Positions 42,363 through 52,860 of a stretch of DNA of 64,000 bases are shown here, in pieces. The notes beneath the pieces are model-generated. The model worked only from the letters and a program-made list of their open reading frames with translations, did no database searches and was not told the DNA's origin. Origin of the DNA: Reticulitermes speratus (lineage: Eukaryota > Arthropoda > Insecta > Blattodea > Rhinotermitidae); NCBI GenBank assembly GCA_021186555.1, contig JAJKFL010000004.1, positions 8,484,001 through 8,548,000 of the forward strand, read 5' to 3'. How positions within the stretch are numbered: the stretch's first letter is position 1; each line of letters opens with the position of its first letter. The translations under genes were made by a program, and so were the position numbers.

Positions 42363-42865
42363 CAGTGGTACAAGTAATAATCGGGGCAAATGGAACCATG
42401 TCAAAATCGCGGAAAATATATCTAAACAACATGCCTGGAAATCACATCAAGGAACTACAGAAAACAGCCATATTGGGCACTGAGCACAAACTGCGGAAAG
42501 TACTGATGTAAAGTACAATACGTGTATCATGGGAAATTGCATTACTTGTAACACAGACTGTAAGCACAGGATAGCTGCAACTTTATAGACACTAGAGACG
42601 TGGTTTGTTTCAGGTGTATGATTGTAATTACCCCGTGTAAAAGTGATAAATAATAGTACTGATGATAATGATGATAATAATAATAATAATAATAATTTCA
42701 GACTTTAATACTTTAACATGCAGGTTTAACAGCACGAAGCCAATTAAAATTAATTAATTAATCCAAGGATTATCCTCTGAGAAATGATTTTCTTTCACCC
42801 AAAACTAAGTTTCTTCACATCCGTCTTCATCATCCATCCATCCATCCATCCTTCTTCCTTTGCAT
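42363..42865. other. Unassigned with (AAT)n
   Basis: AATAATAATAATAATAAT near 42674-42696 and CATCCATCCATC near 42830-42850; no gene. Confidence 0.5.
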
Positions 42866-42873
42866 ATTCCCTT

Positions 42874-42874
42874 C

Positions 42875-42922
<48 letters not shown>

Positions 42923-43200
42923 TTACTACTACTACTACTTTTTTTTCCAATGCCTCGACAGCCCCTTGGGGGCCTAGGCCTCCTCATTTTTCGAGGCTTC
43001 ACAATCACACACTCAGACACACTACACTCGGTAGGACTCCTCTGGACGAGGGACCAGCCCGTCGCAGAGACCTCTACCTGACAACACACGACACTCACAA
43101 CAGACAGATATCCATGCCCCCCGGTGGGATTCGAACCCACAATCCTAGTAAGCGAGCGGCCGTAGACCCGCGCCTTAGACCGCGCAGCCACTGGGATCGG

Positions 43201-43245
<45 letters not shown>
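42874..43245 (+). repeat. (CTA)n microsatellite split by a SINE
   Basis: CTACTACTACTACTACTACT at 42876-42938 and again at 43201-43243, in the same phase type, on either side of the SINE1 copy. Most simply one array that received an insertion and possibly grew afterwards. Confidence 0.93.
42939..43200 (-). mobile_element. SINE1, simple form, within (CTA)n
   Basis: T-run tail at 42939-42947, then (reverse) CCTCGACAGCCCCTTGGGGG, AGACCTCTACCTGACAACAC, inverted B box GGGATTCGAACCC and CCACTGGGATCGGC at the 5' end. TSD would be CTA repeats and cannot be told apart from the array. Confidence 0.9.
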
Positions 43246-43247
<2 letters not shown>

Positions 43248-43249
43248 AT

Positions 43250-43560
43250 AATAATAATATAATAATAATAATCTGTCATATCGTGGCTAAAACGGAAACA
43301 TCCGTTAGATTTATAGTTATATCCTCTCTCCTCTACAATTTAAATTGGTCGAGTGAGCCTTGCAAACTTACACTCTTCAGGAATGTAGACAAATCTAACT
43401 TGAAGGTTGGTGCAGCGTATTTCATGCTTCTTCTTCAGTAGAGTTCAGATCTTTAACTGGCCTGCAAAATCTTCACGTACTTGACTATGCTTACTTCATA
43501 TTCTTCAAATGCAAAAGAAGAAAAGTCGTACTGGAATTTATTTTCCCGAATTTCGGTATG
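43250..43560. other. Unassigned
   Basis: Short (ATA)n at 43245-43272; otherwise no feature. Confidence 0.4.
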
Positions 43561-43567
43561 TGTAATA

Positions 43568-43645
43568 CAGGGTATACACTAAAGAATGGTGCGGTTTCAA
43601 TAGTGAAAACTATTGAAACCGCACCATTCTTTTGTGTATACCCGG
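43568..43645. mobile_element. Palindromic 78-bp MITE
   Basis: CAGGGTATACACTAAAGAAT..GCGGTTTCAATAGT, then GAAA, then the inverse to ATACCCGG, with TA on both sides (43566-43567, 43646-43647). Arms almost identical to the termini of the element at 15065-15651. It can fold on itself along almost its whole length. Confidence 0.9.
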
Positions 43646-43923
43646 TATAGTGGAAGCTCTTAAGATATATACCTCCTGAAGATGGGCGAGGCTTGTCACA
43701 AAATACAGGTTCTGTGAAGGGCGTTACTGATAAACGCGGGTTTATTTAGATTAGTTGTTACTGGTTTCAGCTGAAGTTTATTGTATTTTGAGATTTATTC
43801 TCAGATTTAGCCCGACGTTGGCTGTTGGAGCGTCCTGTGCCAAAAAAGTCAAATGTTTAGCTTCCCCGGCGGCCTTGTGCCTTACAGCAGTGTAACTGGA
43901 AATGATGTAAAATGCATGGTATA

Positions 43924-44036
43924 CATTCTTCTGTGATGTGACGCCGTGTAGTCTGGTTTATCTTTAGCGACGATTCAGTGGAAATGCTGCCTCCTTCAAG
44001 AGGGTGTTCGAAACGTCGATACACATCCCAGAATAC
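43924..44036. mobile_element. Inverted-arm element, decayed
   Basis: ATTCTTCTGTGATGTGACGC at the left and ACACATCCCAGAAT at the right are the outer ends. The left arm, read in reverse, carries ACACCCTCTTGAAGGAGGCA..ATCGTCGC (decayed core). The right arm has the half GTTCGAAACGTCG. Confidence 0.55.
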
Positions 44037-44049
44037 GGTTATATTCGTA

Positions 44050-44839
44050 GCCACCCCCGTCAGAACCGTATATCTCTCTCTCAAGTAAGGTTCGTTCCTC
44101 TGAAATATATAAAATGTAACTTTTGACCTAAGGACATGGAGCGTCCTTGACGAAATGGTATTGGTTTGATTGATTTCCACCTGAAATGTTTTGTTGCTTA
44201 TCTAAAGTTTGTTGTGGGGGGTTTGTATCGTACTTTGGGGGGACTGGAGAAGAAAATGTATTTGATGAAGAAACCAAAGACATCTGTAGAGGGAACGAAG
44301 CGTAGTCATTGGAAATTGGGAGGAAAAGTTAAGTTCAAATAGAGAAAGAGAGACGTGACTAGAACGTAATTTGGCTGAATAACAACGTGGTGAAATGGTT
44401 GTCGAGGACTCTGAAGGCGTTCTGGTTACAAAGAAATGGAAGTCTCTGCTTTGTAATGTAAATTTCTTCTACATGAAATAAAGAACGAACAGCTCAAATT
44501 GCGGAGTACTTTGCATTTCAGAGTGAATGTGTGTGTGTGTGAGATAGAGGGGGGGGGGAGGTGACCTACATTTTAAGGGCTTGTGCTGTGTCACCTTCAG
44601 GTGATTTCTTGTTATCTTATAGAGAAGTGTTTACCGACTTCTCTGTTTGCGATTTTATCGACAGATGTCGCGATTGAATCCAGAACATTTTCAACACCAA
44701 GCTGGGGAGTCTAGTGATTTTCACACACACACGTTTCCCAAAATATGCACAGTAATTGATACAGAACCATAAAATGAGATAATAATTATTATGAGCATAA
44801 TCGATCTGTCGAATACATATGTTGCGAGATTTGAGGCTC
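44050..44839. other. Unassigned
   Basis: (GT)n at 44528-44541, a G-run at 44552-44559 and (CA)n at 44722-44732. No gene seen. Confidence 0.4.
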
Positions 44840-44854
44840 TTAATAGCAGTGACC

Positions 44855-45235
44855 GTCGACCTCGGTGGCCACTGGACCCAAGGTTCGCGGGTTCGATCCC
44901 GACCGAGGTCGATGGATTTTTAAGGGTGATAAAAATCCGGAGTACCACTTCCTTCGGAGGGGAAGTAAAGCCGTCGGTCCCATGTCGTAGATTTACGGCA
45001 TGTAAAAGAGCCTTACGAGCATGAATAGAACTAGTAATGCTCGTAAGCAAAAGTCAGCGGCCATTTCTCACCCAAGTCTCCTGACTGACTGCCAGATGGC
45101 TCTGGCAGTCACATCAGGATTGAGTCGAACAGCGCGGCCAGTGGGCTGGTCACTCACTGCCACAAATGCACAAGACCAAGTAACCTCGGAAAGAGGAGGC
45201 CCAAGCCCATATATAGGGCTGTCGAGCCATGGTCA
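44855..45235 (+). mobile_element. SINE5, full length
   Basis: Exact 15-bp TSD TTAATAGCAGTGACC (44840-44854 and 45236-45250). Head GACCTCGGTGGCCACTGGAC, B box GGGTTCGATCCCGACC; body GGTGATAAAAATCCGGAGTA, CATGTCGTAGATTTACGGCA, GGCTCTGGCAGTCACATCAG; 3' tail GGAGGCCCAAGCCC and AGGGCTGTCGAGCCATGG, the last part being the same as the SINE1 tail. Confidence 0.95.
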
Positions 45236-45254
45236 TTAATAGCAGTGACCATGA

Positions 45255-45330
45255 TAACGTCATTTAGTCTGGCAGAAGTGTAGCGACGTTTATGAGAAAC
45301 CTGCTCCCTCCATAATTATGGTACATAAAA
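45255..45330 (-). ncRNA. Hammerhead-like motif, decayed
   Basis: Reverse strand: TTATGGAGGGAGCAGGTTTC, TCATAAACGTCGCTACAC, next to ACGTCATTTAGTCTGG, the outer end of the inverted-arm elements. CUGANGA is not preserved. Confidence 0.4.
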
Positions 45331-45860
45331 ATATCGTCCATAGTGTATCTCTGCCAGTCAACGCGGATACCAGCTTTACTTACTTCCTGGTCGTCGTTTC
45401 TGTCCTTTTGTCTGTATTCAGAAATAGCCTGTCGGGCATTGTCTTGTTAGATTAATTACTGTCTTGTGGTTGTCTGCCTTTTCATCCTCTTTAAATTTGT
45501 GTCCGTCTTTGTATATTTCTCTCTCGCCGTGTTGTCTTTGTGTGTTAGTCTGTTAGTGAGTCGTTCAGTCATGCATGCGGCAGTGGAAGTCGTGACACTC
45601 TTGCTTTGAGTGGACTCTGACCACAACAGTGAAAATAGAATTATCTGTTTGCAAAATGAAAACCGTAGAAGAGATGCGAATTATGTTTCTGTATACATTG
45701 AAAATTTATTTGTGTTGTCAGACTTGCCAGTATTACGAACTGCCGAGTCCACTCCGGTGCAAGGCAAATAAACTGATTCACTTTGGTTGTGTGGCGAGTG
45801 TGCTGTCTGTGACCTTATGTTCTGACAAGTGTACTACGTGTGAACTGAGCGGCTGAATAC
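45331..45860. other. Unassigned
   Basis: A 75-codon plus frame (45629-45856) ends just before the minisatellite. Not recognised. Confidence 0.4.
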
Positions 45861-46712
45861 GGTGATTAGCGTTGTGGAGTAACTCTGCAGACTGGTTTGT
45901 ATGCTACGTCACTGTCCAGTGCTTAGCACAGTGGTACTTCCACTGGCTAGCGTTGTGGAGAAACTCTGCTAGACTGGTGTGCTGCTAGTCACTGTCCAGT
46001 GCTTAGCACAGTGGTACTTCCACTTGCTAGCGTTGTGGAGTACTCTGCTAGACTGGTGTGCATGCTATGTCACTGTCCAGTGCTTAGCACAGTGGTACTT
46101 CCACTTGCTAGCGTTGTGGAGTAACTCTGCTAGACTGGTTTGCATGCTACGTCACTGTCCAAGGCTTAGCACAGTGATACTTCCACTGGCTAGCGTTGTG
46201 GAGTAACTCTGCTAGACTGGTTTGCATGCTATGTCACTGTCCAGTGCTTAGCACAGTGGTGCTTCCACTGCTAGCGTTGTGGAGTAACTCTGCTAGACTG
46301 GTTGTATGCTATGCCACTGTCCAGTGTTTAGCACAGTGGTGCTTCCACTTGCTAGCGTTGTGGAGTAACTCTGCTAGACTGGTTTGTACGCTATGTCACT
46401 GTCCAGTGCTTAGCACAGTGGTACTTCCAGTGGCTAGCGTTGTGGAGTAACTCTGCTAGACTGGTTTGTATGCTACGTCACTGTCCAGTGTTTAGCACAG
46501 TGGTACGTCCTCTTGCTAGCGTTGTGGAGCTAGACTGGTTTGTATGCTACGTCACTGTCCAGTGTTTAGCACAGAGGTAATTCCACTTGCTAGCGTTGTG
46601 GAGTAACTCTGCTAGACTGGTTTGTGTGCTACGTCACTGTCCAGGGCTTAGCACAGTGGTGCTTCCAGTGGCTAGCGTTGTGGAGTAACTCTGCTAGACT
46701 GGTTTGCATGCT
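45861..46712 (+). repeat. 82-bp minisatellite, about 10 copies
   Basis: Units contain ACTGGTTTGTATGCTACGTC, ACTGTCCAGTGCTTAGCACA, GTGGTACTTCCACTTGCTAG and CGTTGTGGAGTAACTCTGCT. Small deletions shorten some units (for example near 46530). It ends inside or at the start of a SINE3-like copy. Confidence 0.95.
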
Positions 46713-46935
46713 TAGTGCTCTTGCTTCGTATTTTGGAGGTCCCGGGTTGAAATCTCAGCCGTGCGGCAGGTTATACTAATTTAATATGTTCGTGGTTTTG
46801 CTCAGTTTATCTAGGAAATACCATATTAGGACCTTAAGTGAGCCCACGATCGCTTTGGTTCACATCTTTTCCACTTGATTCTGTCATTGGAGGCTGTAGG
46901 ACATGGCAATTTAAAGCATCATTAAATAATGGCAC
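46713..46935 (+). mobile_element. SINE3, degenerate
   Basis: AGTGCTCTTGCTTCGTATTT, B-box-like CCCGGGTTGAAATCTC, AGGACCTTAAGTGAGCCCAC and GATCGCTTTGG match SINE3 at 7028-7250. Confidence 0.55.
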
Positions 46936-47268
46936 TTTAATACATTTTTTTCGCTGTTTCATATTAAGTTTGTGATAGTAGTTCCTGCACAAGCAGCACA
47001 ACTAGATTCTTCCTGCTGTAAGGATAGGAAACTCCGCAAATTAATGCAGTCTAATTCTGACGGTGAAAGTATGTGGCGTTTCACTTTACATATCCCTTAC
47101 GCCTTCTTCGTCTTCATACCCATCAACAGGAATAAAATGCTGCAACGTCGATATTGTATTCCGGAGATCACTGTTTAGAGTCTTGGACCTGAATCGGATA
47201 CATTGACTGAGGCTTTACGTGGTTTCCTTCAGTCTGTGAGAAATAATTTGCAGAAAGTATCTTAAAAT
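46936..47268. other. Unassigned
   Basis: A 68-codon plus frame (46972-47178), not recognised. Confidence 0.4.
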
Positions 47269-47281
47269 ATAGGCGCCTTGA

Positions 47282-47561
47282 TGGCCGTGCCATGGCTCAG
47301 GCGGTTAGTCGCCGGCTTCTCACCACGGAGGCCCGGGTTCGATCCCAGGCCAAGTCCATGTGAGATTTGTGGTGGATAAAGTGGCACTGGGACAGGTTTT
47401 TCTCCGAGTTGTGGGTTTTACCCTGTCGATTTCATTCCACTGGTGCTCCATTAATTGTAAACACTTGGTAAAAAAACTGCTCATCCATCTATCATCATGG
47501 GGTTGCACAAAAAGCCTTAAGGCTGTGGTGCGGGGGCCCTTCATCACAAACGAAAAAAAAA
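47282..47561 (+). mobile_element. SINE4 inserted into SINE2
   Basis: Exact 13-bp TSD ATAGGCGCCTTGA (47269-47281, 47562-47574). Head TGGCCGTGCCATGGCTCAGG, B box GGGTTCGATCCC, and the complete SINE4 body to GGGGGCCCTTCATCACAAAC plus A-tail. The TSD is the beginning of the older SINE2 copy, so this is a younger insertion. Confidence 0.94.
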
Positions 47562-47850
47562 ATAGGCGCCTTGACAGCGTGGTCAGTATAGCGACTCGCT
47601 ACGGATTGGATGGCCCGGGGTTTGCACTCCGATGGGGTTAAGGGATGTTATCTTCAACCTACCTGTTCAGACCGTCCCTGAAGCCCTACCAGCCTCCTAT
47701 ATAATTGGTACCGCGGCTCTTTCCCGGAGGTAAAGCAGTCGGTGCATGGCGTTGACCACCCAATCTAGCGCTGAGGTTAAGCAGGAGTACAGCTATACCT
47801 CTACCCCCTTCTCTGTGCCAGTCGTGGCATGTTACGGGGCGACGTTTAAT
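47562..47850 (+). mobile_element. SINE2 (target of the SINE4 insertion)
   Basis: GCGTGGTCAGTATAGCGACT, CTCGCTACGGATTGGATGGC, CAGCCTCCTATATAATTGGT, CTTTCCCGGAGGTAAAGCAG, GACCACCCAATCTAGCGCTG, GAGCTATACC-type sequence and TTCTCTGTGCC follow the SINE2 order. B box decayed (GGGTTTGCACTCC). Confidence 0.82.
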
Positions 47851-48224
47851 TTTTGCTTGAGATATACTGCGACCCTCCTCATCGCAGATACCTTTCTGCT
47901 CACAATTTATCTTCTTCGCATCACTTTCAGCTCCGTAGAATGTGTGCAGTTGATTCAACGTCCTTAGGCCGTCTAGTAATCTGTCCGCCTGCAGGAAGCA
48001 GGCGGACAGATCACGTTTTCGACACTTTGCCACCGGTTGGAGGGGAGGCAGATGTAGAAGAGATTTATAACCATAAGTAAGGTGAGTTTTGGTGACGGAC
48101 CGCAAGACACAATTTCGATTGTCAGCAAGGAATTTGTATTTTGAAATTATTATGGTCCCTGGTCTAAGACTCGCCTTCACCTGTACAGCGTGTAACTGTG
48201 GCCCTTTCCCCGAGGATAAACTAT

Positions 48225-48490
48225 TTTTTTTGTGCTATGGCTCGACAGCCCTACATGGGCCTGGGCCTCCTCGTTTCGTCGAGGTTTCATGGTCACACAC
48301 ATTTGAGACACACCACAGTCGGTAGGACTCTTCTGGACGAGGGACCAGCTCGTCGCAGAGACCTCTACCTGACAACACACAACACTCACAAAGACTGACA
48401 TCCATGCCACCGGTGGGATTCGAACCCACGATCCTAGTAAGCGAGCGGCCGAAGACCCACGCCTTAGACCGCGCGGCCATTGGGATCGGC
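48225..48490 (-). mobile_element. SINE1 with exact TSD
   Basis: 13-bp TSD GAGGATAAACTAT (48212-48224, 48491-48503). Reverse strand: T-run, GGCTCGACAGCCCTACATGG, CAGAGACCTCTACCTGACAA, inverted B box GGGATTCGAACCC, CCATTGGGATCGGC. 266 bp. The cleanest simple SINE1 copy. Confidence 0.95.
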
Positions 48491-48518
48491 GAGGATAAAC
48501 TATACCACTGATATTTAT

Positions 48519-48776
48519 TTGCCGATCCTAGTGGCCGTGCGGTCTAAGGCGTGGGTCTGCAGCCGTTTGCTTGCTGGGATTATGGGTTCGAATCCTGGAG
48601 TGTACATGGATATCTGTCTCTTGTGAGTGTTGTGTGTTGTCAGGTAGAGGTCTCTGCCTCGGGCTGATCACTCGTCCAGAGGAGTCCTACCGAGTGTGGT
48701 GTGTCTGAGTGTGATCGTGAAGCCTCGACAATGAGGAGGCCCTGGCCCACCAGGGGCTGTTGTGACATTGGGTAAA
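48519..48776 (+). mobile_element. SINE1, simple form
   Basis: Head TTGCCGATCCTAGTGGCCGT, B box GGTTCGAATCCTGG, body B TAGAGGTCTCTGCCTCGGGC, tail GGGGCTGTTGTGACATTGGG. Flanks ACTGATATTTAT (48507-48518) and ACTGATCTTTAC just after the tail match 10/12. In opposite orientation to the previous copy, 15 bp away. Confidence 0.9.
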
Positions 48777-48789
48777 AACTGATCTTTAC

Positions 48790-49439
48790 CTTATGCCGAG
48801 GGTAAGAATGCCTTATCTTTGCCTCCACTCTGCTATGTGTTGCCAGTGCATAATGTTTAAGCTTTACTTTACGTTTAAAATTCACGTTTAGAAACGTTAC
48901 CTCTGCACTAGCCTTCTCGGTGAATTGAATATTTTATTACCCTGAAGACCAGCTGGCTACTGCGCGTGTGACGTTATAGGGCTTCGTGTATGAAATGTTC
49001 TGTGTACAGTATGGAGGTTTATCGTTGGTTTTGTTCGGCCTTGTTTTCGGCCCAAAGGCCCATCTTTCTGCAGTTCCTTGATTCTCCGCCCCATCACTCC
49101 AAACAGAGGAAAAAAATACGAATATGAAGTCATTTTTTTGTTTCTTTTACTCAACGCTGTGTGGCGCCAGAGTCGTGGCTGTTTCGATCGGCGGTTTTCT
49201 GTTTTCATTACTTAGTCCTGTCTGAGTTTTTCTCTGAAAGCTCTTAGGGCAATTCCATTTATCTAACAGTATGAGTATTTGAACATCGGAATGCAGAAGT
49301 ATCGATAAAAGGCACGCCGTGTCTGAATTCGTTGTGGACTTCTTATATATTACGAGCGATCACTCTTCGCTATGTGTATATATACGTAAAATGCAGTTCA
49401 AAAGTAAACATGGGTGAAGTTGACCCTATCTATGCCATG
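48790..49439. other. Unassigned
   Basis: No recognised feature. Confidence 0.4.
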
Positions 49440-49690
49440 AAATCGTCCAGGGGGATTAGGGGTATAGCTCCACTCATTCTTAACCTCGGCGCTACATGGA
49501 AGTGAGTGGTCAGCTTCACGCCCGGTCGCTTTGCCCCGGATACCCATTGAATGTAAGGCTATGTGGGTCCCAGAGCCAGTCTGAACGTTTGAGCGAATAG
49601 AGAAATCCCTTTCCTCCATCGGGATTCGAACCCCGGACCTTTCAGCTAGTAGGTAGTCGTTATACCGACTCCGCTGTACTGGCTTAAATA
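49440..49690 (-). mobile_element. SINE2, near full length
   Basis: Minus strand: AGTACAGCGGAGTCGGTATA (A-box region), B box GGGGTTCGAATCCCG, GGGACCCACATAGCCTTACA, CAAAGCGACCGGGCGTGAAG, CTTCCATGTAGCGCCGAGGT and GGAGCTATACCCCTAATCCC. Confidence 0.87.
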
Positions 49691-49699
49691 GGTACTAAT

Positions 49700-50005
49700 G
49701 CCAACAATAATGTTACTTGCTACCACCACACCACCCACCGCCAATACTACTACTACTACTACTGCTGCTGCTACAGGGTCGTTATTTTGTCTGTCCCATA
49801 GACTTTGTCACTTCCCCCCCACTCTGTTTCAACGCGCGTGTGTGCAGGCGCTCAGCGGCTATTTTTTAAATGATATGCGAGCCGACAGGAGTAATGGAAC
49901 GATATTGGCGAGATAAAATAACACCCACCACTACTAACTACTACTACCACCTTCACTACTACTACTGCTACTACTACCACCACCACTAATAATGCTACTG
50001 CTAAA
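49700..50005 (+). repeat. (CTA)n/(CCA)n-rich stretch, interrupted
   Basis: ACTACTACTACTACTGCTGC near 49747 and ACTACTACTACTGCTACTAC near 49955, with non-repeat sequence between. Possibly a second CTA array interrupted by other sequence. Confidence 0.7.
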
Positions 50006-50079
50006 TTAAAAAATAATTGTAATAACATGTCATGTAATTTAATTCCACTTCTTCTGTGGTTTAAGGAAAGGCAACTTGG

Positions 50080-50290
50080 ATGACCTAGACTTGGATGGAA
50101 GGATAATACTAAACTGTATCTTGGTGTAGGATTGGAGGGTGAGAACAGGATTCGTCTGGCTGTTCGTAGGCACCGGTGGCGGCATTTGTAAACGTGGAAA
50201 TGAACCTTCAGGTTCATAAAATGCTAAGAATTCCTGGCTGTCTAAGCAACCGTTAGCTTCTGAAGAGGGTCTCTGCACCATGGAATTACT
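50080..50290 (+). pseudogene. LINE-A 3' end, relic
   Basis: GACCTAGACTTGGATGGAAG..ATAATACTAAACTGTAT corresponds to the PRRRWEDNIKMDL region, then CACCGGTGGCGGCATTTGTA and GAAATGAACCTTCAGGTTCA of the 3' part. Confidence 0.75.
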
Positions 50291-51014
50291 TCTGTATGCT
50301 TTGCTTTAAGTTCCCTGCATATTTCTGTTTCACTCGCACTTTCCTGTGCTCACTGTACGTTGCCTGTTTCCCAGTTCTGTTCCATATTATCGTCTCCTTC
50401 CTTATCTTTCTTTTTGTATTTACTCTAAAATCAAGTCCTCCCAACACAGGTCGCCCACCTCCCACTCTCTTGTCTGTTAATTGACTCAAAATCCTTCCTC
50501 TAAACTCGAAGCACGGGATAAAGGAACCAGTAACTACTACAATTGTTCCAGTGACTTCAAGAAAATCGATTTAAATGAGTTCCCAATAAGACTTGATTTC
50601 AGACAGTGATTAGAGATGTCACTGCTGTCGTTAGAATGGTACGTCATTTTCCAGAAGTCTTTAAAACAGTGAAGGTAGCTTAGAAACAAACAATTATGGC
50701 TTAAACGCCTAAAAGCATCAACTGTGACTTAGCTGGTAAGATGTCATGAGTCAGTCAGCTCGATGAGTCACTTCAAACTGTGTGCCGGTCTGTCACGTGG
50801 GTTTCTGGGAAGACAATGCAGCACTAATGTCAGCTATTGCATTTATAGTGTGTGTAAATCGCCTGTCATGGAACCGAAGTGGAATTAGACATTCACTGTA
50901 TTCTGTTGGGCTTGTCAAATAGCTGAACGTTGTACGTAACATTTCACTGCATTGTAGCAAGTGTTGTAAGTCAATGATTGAAGCATTTAACCCCTTAGGA
51001 ACTGAAATGAACGT
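50291..51014. other. Unassigned
   Basis: No recognised feature. Confidence 0.4.
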
Positions 51015-51210
51015 ACTTTGTATATAAGATCCAGTTCGCACCTCACAGAGAGCAATGTACTTATAACAGAAAGACGAGTCGGTGAGTTATGTGTAGGGAA
51101 CTGATGGCTGTTTGTTGTCAGAATCATACGCAGCACGCAAACGCACAATGTATTGGCAAAACGCAGAGGTTAATGTCAAACACCGCCAGTAACCTGTAGG
51201 TTTTAAATGA
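51015..51210 (+). repeat. Dispersed repeat R1
   Basis: ATAAGATCCAGTTCGCACCT, CACAGAGAGCAATGTACTTA, GAGTTATGTGTAGGGAAC and GCAAAACGCAGAGGTTAATG parallel the copies at 30-190 and 58025-58440. Confidence 0.55.
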
Positions 51211-51284
51211 TTAAGTTATAGAATGAGTCATGCATTTGTGTAAAATTTGAAGTTTCGGAGCATTGGTACGAAACTACACGTAGG

Positions 51285-51565
51285 CCGGTATGGCGTAGTA
51301 GGTATAGCGACTTGCTGCGGGCTGGACGGTGCGGGATTCGAAAGCCGGTGCGGGCGAGATTTTCCACACTTGTCCATACCGGTCCTGAGGCACACCCAGC
51401 CTCCTTTACAATGGCTGTCGGGGCTCTTTTTGGGTGAAAAGCGGCCGGGGCGTGGCGCAGATCACCCACCCACATCTAGCGCCGAGGTTAAAGAAATAAT
51501 AGAGCTATACACCGCTCTGTGCCTTCATGGCCTGTTACAGGGAGACCTTTACCTTTTACAGGTCT
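51285..51565 (+). mobile_element. SINE2, full length
   Basis: Head GGCCGGTATGGCGTAGTAGG, GGACGGTGCGGGATTCGAAA (B box), GCGAGATTTTCCACACTTGT, CCCAGCCTCCTTTACAATGG, GCGGCCGGGGCGTGGCG, CACATCTAGCGCCGAGGTTA, AATAGAGCTATACACC, CTCTGTGCCTTCATGGCC and CTTTACCTTTTA. A good representative. Confidence 0.92.
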
Positions 51566-51969
51566 ACCCTTAAAAGTGACACTTCTATTTGAAAGATTCG
51601 GTATGGTACAGATACAGGAGAAACAAAGATACAGTTTCGTATTTTGGTCTGCTGGATTATTAACGGTACCAACTTTACCAACGTTGGTAACGTTGGTAAC
51701 ACTACCAGACTACACGGTGTCGTAACTTAGACAACAGTGTGAAACTACGTGCATGAATACTTGATCTTATGGCATCATTTCTGGTTCATGTAATGCGGGA
51801 GAGGAGTGCTTTGATAAATTTCGGTGAATACTAAATTCACATAATTGTCTCTGAAACAAGCAGCACTGCAGAATTTGCACAAATATTTGCAGTTTATGTC
51901 TGTTGCTAAGGAGAGCGGCCAGTTGGGGAGCGTGTATTTGCAGCCAGTGTCATTTAAAGGAGGTAATCA
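51566..51969. other. Unassigned
   Basis: A small palindromic cluster (ACCAACTTTACCAACGTTGG and AACGTTGGTAACG) at 51668-51700; otherwise nothing. Confidence 0.4.
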
Positions 51970-52255
51970 TCTTCTGGCACTGCGCTACAAGCCGGAAGGT
52001 CGCGGGTTCGATTCTCGATGGTGTCATTGGAATTTTTCGTTGACGTAATCCTTCAGGCCGCGCTATGACCCTAGAGTGGACTCAGCCTCTGACAGAAATG
52101 AGTACCAGGATTATTTTCTGGGGGGTAAAGGCGACCGATGCGTAAGGCTGACAACCTTACCACCTTCATGTGCCGGTTGTCTCAAAATCTGGGAGCCTCA
52201 ACCTCTTGGAAACCTCAGGGCCTGCCCAGGCCTGTACAGGGATTGCTTTTAATCA
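51970..52255 (+). mobile_element. SINE7, 5'-shortened
   Basis: Begins within the head (CTGGCACTGCGCTACAAGCC), B box CGCGGGTTCGATTCTCG, then the SINE7 body as at 38592-38900: TCATTGGAATTTTTCGTTGA, GTGGACTCAGCCTCTGACAG, CAGGGCCTGCCCAGGCC. Confidence 0.88.
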
Positions 52256-52380
52256 GCTTCTGGGTTTTGACGTCATTTAGTGTAGTAAGTATGTAGCGAC
52301 GTTTCAGAGGAACTGCTGCCTCCTCCATGAAGGTATATGGTTTCTGCGGAATGTGGGTACACATCTACCGGACTGCACTT
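52256..52380 (-). ncRNA. Inverted-arm element relic with decayed hammerhead-like core
   Basis: GACGTCATTTAGTGTAGTAA is the outer end. Reverse strand: CTTCATGGAGGAGGCAGCAG, TTCCTCTGAAACGTCGCTAC. GAAAC and GUC are intact, CUGANGA is lost. Confidence 0.45.
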
Positions 52381-52465
52381 AGTCACGTCCCTTCAGGCGG
52401 TACACGTGGAAGTTACCATCGCACTTAGTAATTCCTAGTCACTCAATATTACAGTCAGAAATGCC

Positions 52466-52860
52466 TTGAAATTTCTCAGTTGTGGTGCTGGAGAAGGAGG
52501 GGAAAGACTAGTTGGACCGATCGTGACAAATGAAGAAGTATTACACAGAGTCAAGGAGGAGAGGAATATCGTACATACAATACAAATAAGAAAGGCTAAC
52601 TGGATTGGTCACATCTTGTGTAGGAACTGCCTTCTGAAACATGTGATTGAAGGAAAGGTAGAAGGAAGGATAGAAATGACGAGAAGACGAGGAAGAAGAC
52701 GTAAGAAGCTGCTGGATGACCTTAAGGAAAAGAGAAGATACTGGAAATTGAAATAGGAAGCACTAGATCGCACCCTGTGGAGAACTCGCTTTGGAAGAGG
52801 CTACAGACCTGTCGTAAGACAGACTATAGAATGAATGAATGAATGAATGAATGATTTAAT
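52466..52860 (+). pseudogene. LINE-B reverse-transcriptase C-terminus
   Basis: 96-codon frame with VLHRVKEERNIVHTIQIRKA, NWIGHILCRNCLLKHVIEGK, RIEMTRRRGRRRKKLLDDLK and EKRRYWKLK, the distinctive C-terminal segment of an insect non-LTR reverse transcriptase. An amber stop at 52754-52756 interrupts the frame. The following codons still read EALDRTLWRTRFGRGYRPVV and RQTIE, then a (GAAT)n tail at 52831-52856. RT catalytic motifs are not present (5' truncation). Confidence 0.9.

Noticed and set aside
48420..48500. tRNA-like sequences with good A and B boxes (also at 4873, 7740, 40168, 44855, 61690)
   Set aside because: They are heads of SINEs: each continues into a shared SINE body with A-tail and TSD, so they are not tRNA genes.
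52831..52856. (GAAT)n as an independent microsatellite
   Set aside because: It sits directly at the LINE-B 3' end and is best read as its tail.
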